From Lachnospiraceae bacterium (GTDB lineage: Bacteria; Bacillota; Clostridia; Lachnospirales; Lachnospiraceae), in NCBI GenBank assembly GCA_022768465.1, contig JALELZ010000017.1, forward strand, positions 1-64,000: 64,000 nt of DNA, given 5' to 3'. The notes beneath the pieces are model-generated. The model ran no database searches. It saw only the letters and a program-made list of their open reading frames with translations, and was not told the origin of the DNA. The position numbers were made by a program, and so were the translations under genes. This document shows, piece after piece, positions 1-10,004 of this stretch (position 1 is its first letter; every line of letters begins with the position of its first letter).

Positions 1-27
1 GTAGCAATAGTTTTAGCCGTATTTCAC

Positions 28-148
28 CAACACTTTTTGTCCACCCTGTATCTTCTTCTAAACAACTTAAAACCGCGAATTAGCCTTATATACTTAGCTA
101 ATTCGCGGTTCAAAACAACACTTTTTGTCCTATAACCCTAAGTTGTTT
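28..148. repeat. Nested inverted repeats with a flanking 15-bp direct repeat
   Basis: CAACACTTTTTGTCC at 28-42 and 116-130. Inner inverted repeat AACCGCGAATTAGC (71-84)/GCTAATTCGCGGTT (97-110). Outer inverted repeat AAACAACTTA (60-69)/TAAGTTGTTT (139-148). Confidence 0.85.
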
Positions 149-175
149 TTGATAAATGATGGCTGTATGTTAAAA

Positions 176-217
176 ACGACTGCACAGAAGCCATTTTACT
201 CCTGTGCAGTCGTCTTT
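176..217 (-). terminator. Intrinsic terminator, likely bidirectional, downstream of the ABC-F gene
   Basis: ACGACTGCACAG (176-187)/CTGTGCAGTCGT (202-213) perfect 12-bp stem with an A-rich/T-rich flank. Confidence 0.8.
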
Positions 218-252
218 TATTCTTGTCTTTTATTCTGATATTATTCTTGTTA

Positions 253-1890
253 TCAGTTGTCTCCCGCATCATCGCCTGTAAGCGTGAAGGTGAAGCTCTT
301 TCTTGCGCCTTCATCGGCTGCAAGATACTCATCATAGGTAGTCATCTTATCGATGAGCTTACCGTCACGGATCTCCATGATACGGTTCGCTGTAGTCTCT
401 GTAACCTGATGATCTCTTGATGAGAAAATGATAACTCCCGGGAATCTGATAAGTGCATTATTAAGTGCTGATATAGATTCCATATCGAGATGGTCTGTAG
501 GCTCGTCAAGTATCAGTACGTTTGATCCGCTTATCATCATCTTTGAAAGCAGGCATCGAACCTTCTCTCCTCCTGAAAGGACATTTACTCTCTTCATTCC
601 GTCATCACCGCCGAACAGCATTCTGCCCAGGAAGCCTCTGACATATGTCACATCCTTCTCAGGGCTGTACTGCATGAGCCAGTCATAAATTGTATCCTCT
701 GAGTCAAACTCCTTTGTGCTGTCCTTAGGGAAATATGCCTGAGTAGTAGTTACTCCCCATTTATAATCTCCGCTGTCAGGCTTAAGCTCTCCAGTAAGTA
801 TACGGAAAAGTGTTGTCTTTGCAAGCTCATTAGGACCTACAAAGGCTACCTTATCCTCTCTTCCTATCATAAAGCTTATATTATCAAGCACTTTGACACC
901 GTCAATAGTCTTTGAAAGATTCTCAACTGTAAGCACATCATTTCCGATGCTTCTATCCGGCTTGAAATCAATATAAGGATATTTTCTGCTTGAAGGTCTC
1001 ATTTCCTCAAGTTCAATCTTCTCAAGAGCCTTTTTACGCGATGTAGCCTGCTTAGACTTAGAAGCATTAGCAGCAAAACGAGCGATAAATTCCTTTAATT
1101 CCTTTATCTGCTCTTCCTTCTTTCGGTTCGCTTCCTTCATCTGCTTGATCATGAGCTGTGATGACTCTACCCAGAAATCATAGTTTCCGGCATAAAGCTG
1201 TATCTTTCCGTAATCAATATCTGCAATAGCGGTACAAACCTTATTAAGGAAATATCTGTCATGGGAAACAGTTATAATAGTATTTTCAAAGTTGATCAGG
1301 AACTCCTCAAGCCATGCAATAGCATCCAGATCAAGATGGTTGGTAGGCTCGTCGAGAAGAAGTATATCAGGATTACCGAATAATGCCTTTGCAAGAAGTA
1401 CCTTGACCTTTATAGGGCTCGGAAGCTCGCTCATAAGCTTGTAATGCTCACTAACCTCTACTCCAAGACCTGAAAGAAGTGTTGCCGCATCTGTCTCGGC
1501 ATCCCAGCCGTTCATCTCAGCAAACTCACCTTCAAGCTCTGCAGCCTTTATCCCGTCCTCATCAGAAAAATCAGGCTTCATGTATATAGCCTCTTTTTCC
1601 TTCATAATGTCATAAAGACGCTTATTTCCCATTATGACAGTATCAAGCACAGTAAACTCATCATATTTGAAATGATCCTGCTCAAGGAATGACAGTCTCT
1701 GATCCTTGGAAATGACTACCTCTCCGTTGGTAGGTTCCAGCTGTCCTGAAAGTATCTTCAGAAACGTAGATTTGCCGGCACCGTTGGCGCCGATAAGTCC
1801 GTAGCAGTTACCTTCTGTAAACTTGATGGTAACATCTTCAAATAAAGCCTTTTTCCCGACACGGAATGTCAGATGTGAGGTTGATATCAT
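253..1890 (-). CDS. ABC-F family ATP-binding protein
   Basis: 545 aa with two ABC domains: GANGAGKST Walker A and LLLDEPTNHLD in the first; LSGGEK and LILDEPTDHLD in the second. Confidence 0.93.
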   Translation of the reverse strand: MISTSHLTFRVGKKALFEDVTIKFTEGNCYGLIGANGAGKSTFLKILSGQLEPTNGEVVISKDQRLSFLEQDHFKYDEFTVLDTVIMGNKRLYDIMKEKEAIYMKPDFSDEDGIKAAELEGEFAEMNGWDAETDAATLLSGLGVEVSEHYKLMSELPSPIKVKVLLAKALFGNPDILLLDEPTNHLDLDAIAWLEEFLINFENTIITVSHDRYFLNKVCTAIADIDYGKIQLYAGNYDFWVESSQLMIKQMKEANRKKEEQIKELKEFIARFAANASKSKQATSRKKALEKIELEEMRPSSRKYPYIDFKPDRSIGNDVLTVENLSKTIDGVKVLDNISFMIGREDKVAFVGPNELAKTTLFRILTGELKPDSGDYKWGVTTTQAYFPKDSTKEFDSEDTIYDWLMQYSPEKDVTYVRGFLGRMLFGGDDGMKRVNVLSGGEKVRCLLSKMMISGSNVLILDEPTDHLDMESISALNNALIRFPGVIIFSSRDHQVTETTANRIMEIRDGKLIDKMTTYDEYLAADEGARKSFTFTLTGDDAGDN

Positions 1891-1913
1891 TGCTTATTCC
1901 TTCCGTTCTAAAA

Positions 1914-2699
1914 TTAACTCTTCTTTTTCTTATTCTTCTGCTTTTCCAGGAACAGGCCCATGCGTTCCGTTCTTGCTGGTGATAAAAAAAGCTTATCAAA
2001 AGCCTTTTTTTCTATATCTAAGGCCGTATCTATATCGGCATTTTGTCCTTCACGCATAACTGCCTTTATTGCAGCAAGTGCTTCCGGACAGCGTTCCTTA
2101 AGTCCTACAGCTATTCTGTTGGCTTCTTCAAGCACAGGAACATCGTCCGCACAGATCTTTCCGACAAGGCCAAGCTCATAAGCTCGCTGTACGTCGATTC
2201 TTTCTTCTGTCATGCAATAATATTTGGCTGCTCCGAAGCCTATAACTCTTCCGAGTCGCTGCGAACCGCCGTAGCCCGGTATTATCCCGAGAGACGGCTC
2301 AGGAAACGCAAACTGTGTCTTTTTGCTTGCGATACGAATGTCACAGGCCAATGCGAGCTCAAGTCCTCCGCCTATAACATAACCGTCCAATGCAGCGATT
2401 ACAGGCTTCGGAAGTCTTTCTATTTCACACATAAGCGCCTGACCGTTTGCTATCATCTCACGGCCGCCCTGAGGTGTGAGTGCATGCATCTCTGCAATAT
2501 CCGCTCCTGCTGCAAACGCTCTTCCTCCTGCTCCGGTAATGATAACGGCCTTTACCTCATCGTCTCTGTAGGCGTACTCTATAGCATCTCTTAATTCTGA
2601 CACAGTGTCTATGTTGAGAGCATTTAATACCTGCGGACGATTTAAGGTGATGTATTCGATACCGTCATTAAGTTCTGCAACTATATTTTCAAATTCCAT
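1914..2699 (-). CDS. Enoyl-CoA hydratase/isomerase (crotonase) family protein
   Basis: 261 aa; AFAAGADIAEM and GYVIGGGLELALACDIRIA crotonase motifs. Confidence 0.92.
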   Translation of the reverse strand: MEFENIVAELNDGIEYITLNRPQVLNALNIDTVSELRDAIEYAYRDDEVKAVIITGAGGRAFAAGADIAEMHALTPQGGREMIANGQALMCEIERLPKPVIAALDGYVIGGGLELALACDIRIASKKTQFAFPEPSLGIIPGYGGSQRLGRVIGFGAAKYYCMTEERIDVQRAYELGLVGKICADDVPVLEEANRIAVGLKERCPEALAAIKAVMREGQNADIDTALDIEKKAFDKLFLSPARTERMGLFLEKQKNKKKKS

Positions 2700-2822
2700 A
2701 AGTATTTATACCATTTGTAATCGGGAATTTCCTGCTCAGTCTATGTTTATTTAACCGTCAGACAGATGAACCCCGCTATTTATCATTAAATACTGAAGTC
2801 CATCTGTCTTAAAGTCTTATTT

Positions 2823-4613
2823 TTACATTTTTTCAGGTGCGCTGAAGCCGAGCATATTTATGCTATCTGAAAGTACTCTGCGTGTAAGCTCAAGCAAAGC
2901 TATATATGCCTTCTTAAGCTCAGCATTTTCTTCCGAAAGGATCTTTACATTGTGATAGAAGCTGTTGAAAGCATTTGACAGTTCATAGATATACTGGCAA
3001 AGCTTGTGTGGTGCCAGCTGTGTCCAGGCCTGTCTTGCTGCTTCATTATAGCGCATAAGCACAAGTGCAAGTGCTCTTGCATCCTTAGAGGCGGCAACCG
3101 CCTTTGTGATAAGCTCCGCAGAAGCAGAACCTGAGTTTTCGTCAGCTGTCATGCCTAATGCCTCTGCATATTTTCTCAGAATGCTGCCGATACGAACTAT
3201 CGTATAAAGAATGTAAGGACCGGTATTTCCTTCAAAGCTTGTAAAGCGCTCCATATCAAAGATATAGTCCTTTGAAGCCTGATTTGAAAGATCTCCGTAT
3301 TTAAGCGCCGCAAGTCCTACAGTCTTTGCGATCTCTCTTGCCTCTTCCTCTGATATTTCATTATCATTTCTTGTGGCTCTTATCTTTTCGTAAACAGCAT
3401 CTGAGATGTCCTTTATCAATATCTCAAGTCTCATGACTCCGCCGGCTCTTGTCTTAAACGGCTTTCCGTCCTTACCGTTCATGGTGCCGAAGCCAAGGAA
3501 ATCAAGTGTTTCCTCCGGTCTTACAATGCCTGCCTTCCTTGCCACTCTGAAAAAGCTCAGATAATGCAGACTCTGTCTCTGATCCGCAACATAGATATAG
3601 GCATCAGGCTTATATAAAAGCTCTCTTTCAACAAGTGTAGCAAGATCCGTAGTAGCATAAAGCGCAGAACCGTCACTCTTTCTTACGATGCATGGAGGTA
3701 TTTCCTTGGTATCACTTTCCTCCTGAACATCTACTACCAGCGCTCCTTGTGACTCATATGCTATGCCCTTCTTCTCGAAATCTGAAAGCATATCAGGAAT
3801 ATACTTCTGAGCATCTGACTCACCCTTCCAAAGCTCAAAATGAACATCGAGTGAATCATAGTTCTTCTTAAGATCGGCAAGTGAAAGTTCCATGATCCTC
3901 TTCCAGACAGCCATGCATTCAGGGTCTCCGCTCTGAAGCAGTGATGTAGCATTAAGAGCTCTCTTTTTAAATTCTGCTGCAGCCGGTGTGAGCGTCTTAC
4001 CGTCTGCCTCTGTTTCCTTTGATTTCTTAGAGGCTGCCGGATATATCTCTTCAAGGTCTGCGATGCCGAATTCCTTCTGGTTTCTGTCTTTGAGCTCCTC
4101 AATGATGAGACCCATCTGCAGTCCCCAGTCTCCTAAATGAACGTCTCCGATCATTTCGTTGCCCATCCTGGCACCGATACGCTTTAATGCTTCACCGATA
4201 ACGGCTGAGCGAAGGTGTCCGACATGAAGAGGCTTTGCAACATTGGCTCCGCCGTAGTCAACTATGATCTTTTTCTTTTCCGGATCCTTTATAAGTCCTG
4301 CATCAGGATCCTCCTGCATGTCAAAAATATAGGATGCTATAAACTCATCCGACATGTCTAAGTTGATAAAGCCCGGCATGCAGGCCTCTGCCTTTGAGAA
4401 TGCCTTATTGTCTTTAAGTATATCAGCTACCGCATTGGCGATATCTATAGGCTTTTTATGCTCCTTTTTAGCAAGTGCCATTGCACTGTTGCACTGGTAC
4501 TCACAAAGGTCAGGTCGGTTACTTACATTAACACGACCAAAGCCGGCCCCAAAGCCGGCTTTTATAAATGCATCCTCAAGTATTGCATTAAGTAAATCGA
4601 TTGTATTGGTCAT
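2823..4613 (-). CDS. argS: Arginyl-tRNA synthetase
   Basis: 596 aa; class I signature ANVAKPLHVGHLRSAVIGEAL and typical ArgS C-terminus. Confidence 0.96.
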   Translation of the reverse strand: MTNTIDLLNAILEDAFIKAGFGAGFGRVNVSNRPDLCEYQCNSAMALAKKEHKKPIDIANAVADILKDNKAFSKAEACMPGFINLDMSDEFIASYIFDMQEDPDAGLIKDPEKKKIIVDYGGANVAKPLHVGHLRSAVIGEALKRIGARMGNEMIGDVHLGDWGLQMGLIIEELKDRNQKEFGIADLEEIYPAASKKSKETEADGKTLTPAAAEFKKRALNATSLLQSGDPECMAVWKRIMELSLADLKKNYDSLDVHFELWKGESDAQKYIPDMLSDFEKKGIAYESQGALVVDVQEESDTKEIPPCIVRKSDGSALYATTDLATLVERELLYKPDAYIYVADQRQSLHYLSFFRVARKAGIVRPEETLDFLGFGTMNGKDGKPFKTRAGGVMRLEILIKDISDAVYEKIRATRNDNEISEEEAREIAKTVGLAALKYGDLSNQASKDYIFDMERFTSFEGNTGPYILYTIVRIGSILRKYAEALGMTADENSGSASAELITKAVAASKDARALALVLMRYNEAARQAWTQLAPHKLCQYIYELSNAFNSFYHNVKILSEENAELKKAYIALLELTRRVLSDSINMLGFSAPEKM

Positions 4614-4627
4614 CTTGATCCCTATAA

Positions 4628-5182
4628 TTATACTCTCTTTAAGTACTCAGCTGTACGTGTATCGATCTGGATCTTGTCTCCGATGTTAACGAAAAGCGGA
4701 ACTGCAACCTGTGCACCTGTCTCAACGATAGCAGGCTTTGTAGCACCTGTAGCTGTATCTCCCTTGAATCCAGGCTCTGTATCTGTGATCTCAAGCTCTA
4801 CGAACATAGGAGGCTCTACTGAGAATACGTTTCCCTTGTATGAGCAGATCTTGCAGATATCGTTCTCCTTGACGAACTTCATAGCATCTCCTACAACGTC
4901 CTCAGGAAGTGCGATCTGATCATAAGTCTCAACGTTCATGAAGTTGTAGCTTCCGTCATTGTAAAGATACTGCATATCAACTCTGTCGATACGTGCACTT
5001 GGGAACTTCTCTGTAGGTCTGAAGGTCTTCTCTACAACACCGCCTGAGATAACATTCTTAAGCTTTGTTCTTACGAATGCTGCGCCCTTACCCGGCTTAA
5101 CGTGCTGGAACTCAACGATCTGAAGTACCTGTCCGTCGATCTCGACTGTTACACCATTTCTGAAATCACCTGCTGAAATCAT
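4628..5182 (-). CDS. efp: Elongation factor P
   Basis: [40 protein letters not shown] is the EF-P N-terminus. The ORF opens at 5242 but the internal ATG at 5182 fits the family. Confidence 0.96.
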   Translation of the reverse strand: MISAGDFRNGVTVEIDGQVLQIVEFQHVKPGKGAAFVRTKLKNVISGGVVEKTFRPTEKFPSARIDRVDMQYLYNDGSYNFMNVETYDQIALPEDVVGDAMKFVKENDICKICSYKGNVFSVEPPMFVELEITDTEPGFKGDTATGATKPAIVETGAQVAVPLFVNIGDKIQIDTRTAEYLKRV

Positions 5183-5273
5183 TTGTTTTTCCTCCGAATT
5201 ATATATTGCCTTTTTCTCCTGCCGCCCTATACAACCGGCCACAGGTAATTATTATAAAAATGACTAATCTATT

Positions 5274-5792
5274 TTAGCTAAAATACTCGTCAAATGCAAG
5301 TTGTTTATCCTTAAAGAACTTGATTATAATAGGTTTTTCGAGTATTCTCTTGAATTTTATTTGAATTTCATCGGTTTTTCGGTCTATGGGACGTACCAAA
5401 ATGCTGTATATGCCAGCTCTTTTAGCTCCTATAATATCCGTAAATATCTGATCCCCGAAAAACAGAGTGCTGTTTTTATCTGATCCGCAAAGTGACATTG
5501 CTCTCTCATAGCCGTCTTTTTTGGGCTTTCCTGCCTTATAGACATAAGGGACATTAACGCTTTCACAAAAGGATCTCACTCTCGGTTCTTTGTTGTTTGA
5601 CACTGCACAAAGCTTAAAGCCCATACTCTTTAAGCTGTTAAACAGTTCCTTCGCCTTATCATCCGCCGGTGCGCCATGCGGCACTATTGTATTATCAATA
5701 TCAAAAAGTATCGACCTTTTACCTTTATTGTAGGCTTCCTTAAAGTCGTAATCCACGATGCTTTTTACATACTCATCCGGGTAAATCCTCAA
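5274..5792 (-). CDS. YqeG family HAD IIIA-type phosphatase
   Basis: 172 aa; LFDIDNTIVPHGAP HAD motif I and FFGDQIFTDIIGAKRAG. Confidence 0.88.
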   Translation of the reverse strand: MRIYPDEYVKSIVDYDFKEAYNKGKRSILFDIDNTIVPHGAPADDKAKELFNSLKSMGFKLCAVSNNKEPRVRSFCESVNVPYVYKAGKPKKDGYERAMSLCGSDKNSTLFFGDQIFTDIIGAKRAGIYSILVRPIDRKTDEIQIKFKRILEKPIIIKFFKDKQLAFDEYFS

Positions 5793-6298
5793 GCCTCTGC
5801 CTTCTTTCTGCCTGCGGCATCACTTGTTTTTCTTCCTGCTGCCTTATCTGTCTTCAGCAGCTTTCCGATCTCATCAATGAAGGTATTTACATCCTTAAAT
5901 TCTCTGTAAACGCTCGCAAACCTTACATAGGCAACCTCGTCTACATCCTTAAGCTTCTTCATGACCTTCTCGCCTATTACAGATGTAGGTATTTCCTTTT
6001 CGCCTAAGGCAAAGATCTCATTTTCAATATCATCGATCATTGCTGAGATCTGATCTGTGGAAACAGGTCTTTTATGACAGGAACGAACTATGCCGCTTTC
6101 TATCTTGGAGCGGTCATAGGATTCTCTGCTGTTATCCTTTTTTATGACCATGAGCGGCATCGTCTCAAGCTTTTCATAGGTAGTAAAACGCTTAAAGCAG
6201 GCTTCGCACTGACGTCTGCGTCTGATTGATGTATTATCATCGGCCGGTCTTGAATCAATAACTCTTGTATCATCCGATCCGCAAAACGGGCATTTCAT
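5789..6298 (-). CDS. nrdR: Transcriptional repressor NrdR
   Basis: MKCPFCGSDDTRVIDSRPADDNTSIRRRRQCEACFKRFTTYE zinc ribbon plus ATP-cone. Confidence 0.96.
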   Translation of the reverse strand: MKCPFCGSDDTRVIDSRPADDNTSIRRRRQCEACFKRFTTYEKLETMPLMVIKKDNSRESYDRSKIESGIVRSCHKRPVSTDQISAMIDDIENEIFALGEKEIPTSVIGEKVMKKLKDVDEVAYVRFASVYREFKDVNTFIDEIGKLLKTDKAAGRKTSDAAGRKKAEA

Positions 6299-7443
6299 AC
6301 GTTTTCTCCTTTATCAATGATATCTGTACTTACAGTTACTTCATTATCTTCTTTAAAATCATCTTTTGGCAGCCTGGTGCTGTTATCAGAAGCTTCCTCG
6401 GATCCATAACAAGCATCCTCATTGAGGGTTTCTGAATTATCAGTTTCATTTACTGAAACATTCATTTCAGGCTCTAAAGTATTTATTTCAGGTTCCGAAG
6501 CACTCATTTCAGGCTCTGTATCGTTTGCCTCAGACTCCGAAGCAATTGTTTTTGTCTCAATAACTTTTGCTTCAGCCTCAATATCTCCTGTTTCCGATCC
6601 TGCCTCAGTTACTGCTGCTGCGGCAGCTCTTTTTCTGTTCATCTCATCCTGAACAGATCCCGGAAGCTGCCAAAGCGTTTCCTCAGCCGCCATATAAAAA
6701 ACTATCTGAGAGCATCTGATATACGGTGTGATCCACAGCATTGCAAACGGACAGATCATACCAATAAGGCTCCACGGCAAAAAGCTCAGATACATAAACC
6801 AGAAGGCCTTAAGCTTCTTTCCCTTCATCAGAGATCTTGATAGCTTAAGTGAACCGAGAACACCTTTTTCCGGTCTGTCTACTGCGATCAGTTCACATAA
6901 GAACAGTGCACACGCAAGATATACAGTTATGAGGAACAATATTATATTTCCCACGATGTAAACCGCATCAAAAATATAACCATTGTCAAAGAACAATATG
7001 CGGAATCTGTACAGCATTCCCCACACCTGTGTGAGCAGTGTGCAGACATATATAAGGGCATATTTCACAAGCCCCGTGAGAACCAATGTCCATGTTCCTG
7101 CCCCGTGTCTGAAGCCGTAAAAGATATTGCCGACACTGTATTTTCTGCCTCTTAAAATGTTTATAAACAGTTTTGTCTGTCCGTAATAGAAAAACAAAAC
7201 AAGCAGGGTACCTCCTGCGAGAAAGAGCGTGAACAATAAAGAGCAGATAATGACCATTTTCAAATCATACGGCGCATGTCCTATAACATTGCCGTAATAA
7301 AGTGCAAAACAAAGCGCAGCTGCCGCAAGCATATAAACCAGTATAGTCAAACATGAACTTATAAGCTGAGCTCCGATAACGGTTGAGTATCTGCCAAGCA
7401 GGTTCTGTCTGGCATGTGATTTGCATTCACTTACCTTTATCAT
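6295..7443 (-). CDS. DUF975-like integral membrane protein with a repetitive acidic C-terminal tail
   Basis: 382 aa; multiple hydrophobic helices, then SEPE-type acidic repeats. Confidence 0.7.
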   Translation of the reverse strand: MIKVSECKSHARQNLLGRYSTVIGAQLISSCLTILVYMLAAAALCFALYYGNVIGHAPYDLKMVIICSLLFTLFLAGGTLLVLFFYYGQTKLFINILRGRKYSVGNIFYGFRHGAGTWTLVLTGLVKYALIYVCTLLTQVWGMLYRFRILFFDNGYIFDAVYIVGNIILFLITVYLACALFLCELIAVDRPEKGVLGSLKLSRSLMKGKKLKAFWFMYLSFLPWSLIGMICPFAMLWITPYIRCSQIVFYMAAEETLWQLPGSVQDEMNRKRAAAAAVTEAGSETGDIEAEAKVIETKTIASESEANDTEPEMSASEPEINTLEPEMNVSVNETDNSETLNEDACYGSEEASDNSTRLPKDDFKEDNEVTVSTDIIDKGENV

Positions 7444-7463
7444 AATGATATCCTTCCGTTACA

Positions 7464-7814
7464 TTAATGCATAGCTTTGATGGTGAAGAACAGCGCAAAC
7501 TGATCAAGGTCTGCGCCGTCATAAAGTTCGTAAGCTATAGCTTCCCACATTTGCATAACAGCTCCGGCAGCGAAAGCTATCACAAATATAATCACAAGCA
7601 GCCCTATGAGAATGCTTATTCCGGCCAGAACGATGCTAAGCACCGATAAGCCGTTCATTTTAGAAGAGCCTCTTGAAAGACAGGAAAGCGTTACCGCCAT
7701 GCCGGCATTAAAAGGTATCAGCATAACGGTCCAGCAGGTCAGCACCGACAGAATGCCGAAGATGAGTCCTGCTATACAAAGTCCGTTCACTTCGGCTTTT
7801 TTATTGCTGTCCAT
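7464..7814 (-). CDS. Small DUF4190-like membrane protein
   Basis: 116 aa; LCIAGLIFGILSVLTCW plus further hydrophobic segments. Confidence 0.6.
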   Translation of the reverse strand: MDSNKKAEVNGLCIAGLIFGILSVLTCWTVMLIPFNAGMAVTLSCLSRGSSKMNGLSVLSIVLAGISILIGLLVIIFVIAFAAGAVMQMWEAIAYELYDGADLDQFALFFTIKAMH

Positions 7815-7861
7815 ATCGTTCCTCCGTTTTGTATTTAGAAAAACCGTCTGCTAAAAACAAT

Positions 7862-9328
7862 TTATCTGCAAAGCTTAGCGATGCACATAGCATAAATGAC
7901 TGCAGCTTCCTTAAGCTCGCTTATAGGCATAAACTCATTAGGCCCGTGCATGCGTGTATCTGTTGTCTCTGCAACAGCTCCGAATGCAACTCCGTTTTCT
8001 ATGTCATGAACATAGGTTCCGCCGCCGAGTGCAACGCATGAGCCCTTCTTTCCTGTTACAAGCTCATACTGCGCAAGAAGAGTTTTGACAAAATCAGACT
8101 CTGAGCTTACGACGTGCGGCTGCTTAAAGGAATATTCAAATGTGAATCCATTCTCCTCAATAAGCTTTGCTGCCTTTAATATAGTATTGTCCTCGTCCGC
8201 AAGTATAGAAGTTCTTGAGTCGAAAACAATGCTGATATGCTCTTTATCAGCTATGAAAATGTCAGGTGTAATAGTTGTCTTGCCTGACTCGGCATCCTCT
8301 AATGCTATACCAAGGCCCTCACCGTAGAAGTCACCGTAAGGGAACAGTTTAATAAGTGCTGCTATTTTTTCGTTAATGCTGCTGTTTGCAAAGCAAAGCT
8401 CAGAAAGCACATTGAGAAGTATTATTCCTGAGTTAACGCCCTCCTGAGGTGTAGATGCATGAGCGCCCTTACCTACTACAGATATCATTATGTCATTTTC
8501 AGCTGTACCCTTTTCGGCATCATCACCACAGCTGGCTGTATTGATCATATACTCGGCTTTGATCCTGCTGCCGGCATTATCGATTGCCTTTTTAACCTCG
8601 GCCTCATCAAAGCCTCTTACTATTGCATAGCCCTTTCCAGGAACTATATTAGTAGTATCTCCGCTTTCCAACTTTACAAGCTCCTTAGCTGCCTGAACCG
8701 AATCAGCTTTTTCTGAATTATCTTTAAAGTATGACAGGAGCTTTCCTCTGAACTGTCCCTTTTCAATATTTATTACAGGAAATTCTCCGTCAGGGCTGAA
8801 GGTCATAGGTGCAGGCTGCTCCACTGCATAGTAATGAGGAATATCCGATGATCCGCATTCCTCGTCGGAACCAAGAATAAGTCTGCAGTTTTTGCTTGCC
8901 TCAATGCCAAGCTCTTTAACAGCTCTCATAGCATAAAGCGCTGCCATTGCAGGTCCCTTATCATCAGATGAGCCTCTTCCGAATATCGCTCCGTCTATAA
9001 CCTTAGGCTCAAACGGCTCTGTTACAGTCCAGCCGTCTCCTGCCGCAACTACGTCCATATGTGCAAGGATATCAAGGCACTTTTCGCCCTTATTCATATC
9101 TGCAGAAATAACACGGTTTGCGTACTCTTTTGTTCTGAAGCCATAGCCTGAACAGATCTCCTTTGCAGCCATAAGCGCCTTATAAGGTCCCTCTCCGTAA
9201 GGTCTTTCGTCTGTCTCTTCTGTTTTTACAGAATTGATACGGCAAAGCTTCATGACATCTTCTGTCATTTCATTTTCGTGCTCATCTATGTATTTCTCTA
9301 TTAATTCCTTGAGTTCTAAATCAGTCAT
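7862..9328 (-). CDS. Sapep/PepV-like M20 family dipeptidase
   Basis: 488 aa; LDILAHMDVVAAGDGW, GRGSSDDKGPAMAALYAM, LGSDEECGSSD M20 motifs. Confidence 0.92.
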   Translation of the reverse strand: MTDLELKELIEKYIDEHENEMTEDVMKLCRINSVKTEETDERPYGEGPYKALMAAKEICSGYGFRTKEYANRVISADMNKGEKCLDILAHMDVVAAGDGWTVTEPFEPKVIDGAIFGRGSSDDKGPAMAALYAMRAVKELGIEASKNCRLILGSDEECGSSDIPHYYAVEQPAPMTFSPDGEFPVINIEKGQFRGKLLSYFKDNSEKADSVQAAKELVKLESGDTTNIVPGKGYAIVRGFDEAEVKKAIDNAGSRIKAEYMINTASCGDDAEKGTAENDIMISVVGKGAHASTPQEGVNSGIILLNVLSELCFANSSINEKIAALIKLFPYGDFYGEGLGIALEDAESGKTTITPDIFIADKEHISIVFDSRTSILADEDNTILKAAKLIEENGFTFEYSFKQPHVVSSESDFVKTLLAQYELVTGKKGSCVALGGGTYVHDIENGVAFGAVAETTDTRMHGPNEFMPISELKEAAVIYAMCIAKLCR

Positions 9329-9410
9329 TGTTTTCCCTCATCATTTTCATATATTTTTCTGAACTATATATATAATACACATTAAAATACAGGCTTTCAA
9401 GGAAGTAAAA

Positions 9411-9462
9411 AAATATCTGACAAAGACTTGCACCTTAAGGTATAAATCTTCATCAGATATTT
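9411..9462 (-). terminator. Intrinsic terminator downstream of marR/fab cluster
   Basis: AAATATCTGA (411-420)/TCAGATATTT (453-462) with a T-run on the minus strand. Confidence 0.65.
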
Positions 9463-9474
9463 CTGTAAATGTCT

Positions 9475-9939
9475 TCAGACGGATCTTTTACCGCCGACAC
9501 CCTCAAAATAATCGGCAAGCTTGTCATTGATATGAGTAAACACCCTGTAAAATCTCAGCTCGTCCTCAATCGAAAGTCCGTCACTTATGGTCTTAACTAT
9601 ATCTTCAATGAGCTCACTCATCCTGAGCGTCAATTCCCGACCCTCCTCGGTCAGCATTATCTTTGAACGCCATCTGCGCTTAGGATCACTCTCGCTGTAT
9701 ACAACATAGCCTTTTTCGGCAAGAGAGTCGACTGTTCTTGATATAGCAGCCTTGTCCTCGCAGCATAATGCCGTAAGCTCGGCAGCTGTAAGTCCTTCCT
9801 TGTGCTTGCCCAGAAATATCATACACATGACATGTATACCCTTGATATCAAAATGTGCACTCTCGTGCTTTTTGATCTGTGATATATATTTGTATGCCCT
9901 CGTCACAGACATCACGAAAAGTTCAAATCTGTCGCCCAT
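9475..9939 (-). CDS. MarR family transcriptional regulator (FabT candidate)
   Basis: MGDRFELFVMSVTRAYKYISQIKKHE...LTAAELTALCCEDKAAISRTVDSLAEKGYV winged HTH. The ORF opens at 9948; ATG at 9939 has a better spaced RBS. Confidence 0.85.
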   Translation of the reverse strand: MGDRFELFVMSVTRAYKYISQIKKHESAHFDIKGIHVMCMIFLGKHKEGLTAAELTALCCEDKAAISRTVDSLAEKGYVVYSESDPKRRWRSKIMLTEEGRELTLRMSELIEDIVKTISDGLSIEDELRFYRVFTHINDKLADYFEGVGGKRSV

Positions 9940-10004
9940 AAGCCTCACCGCCTGTCAAATCTTCGTTAAATGAGTATAGCATACATCCCTGATTTTTTGA
10001 GTCT

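Noticed and set aside
9949-10004. Independent strong promoter for the MarR gene
   Set aside because: A TATACT -10-like hexamer exists but no acceptable -35 at the right distance; cannot be supported.
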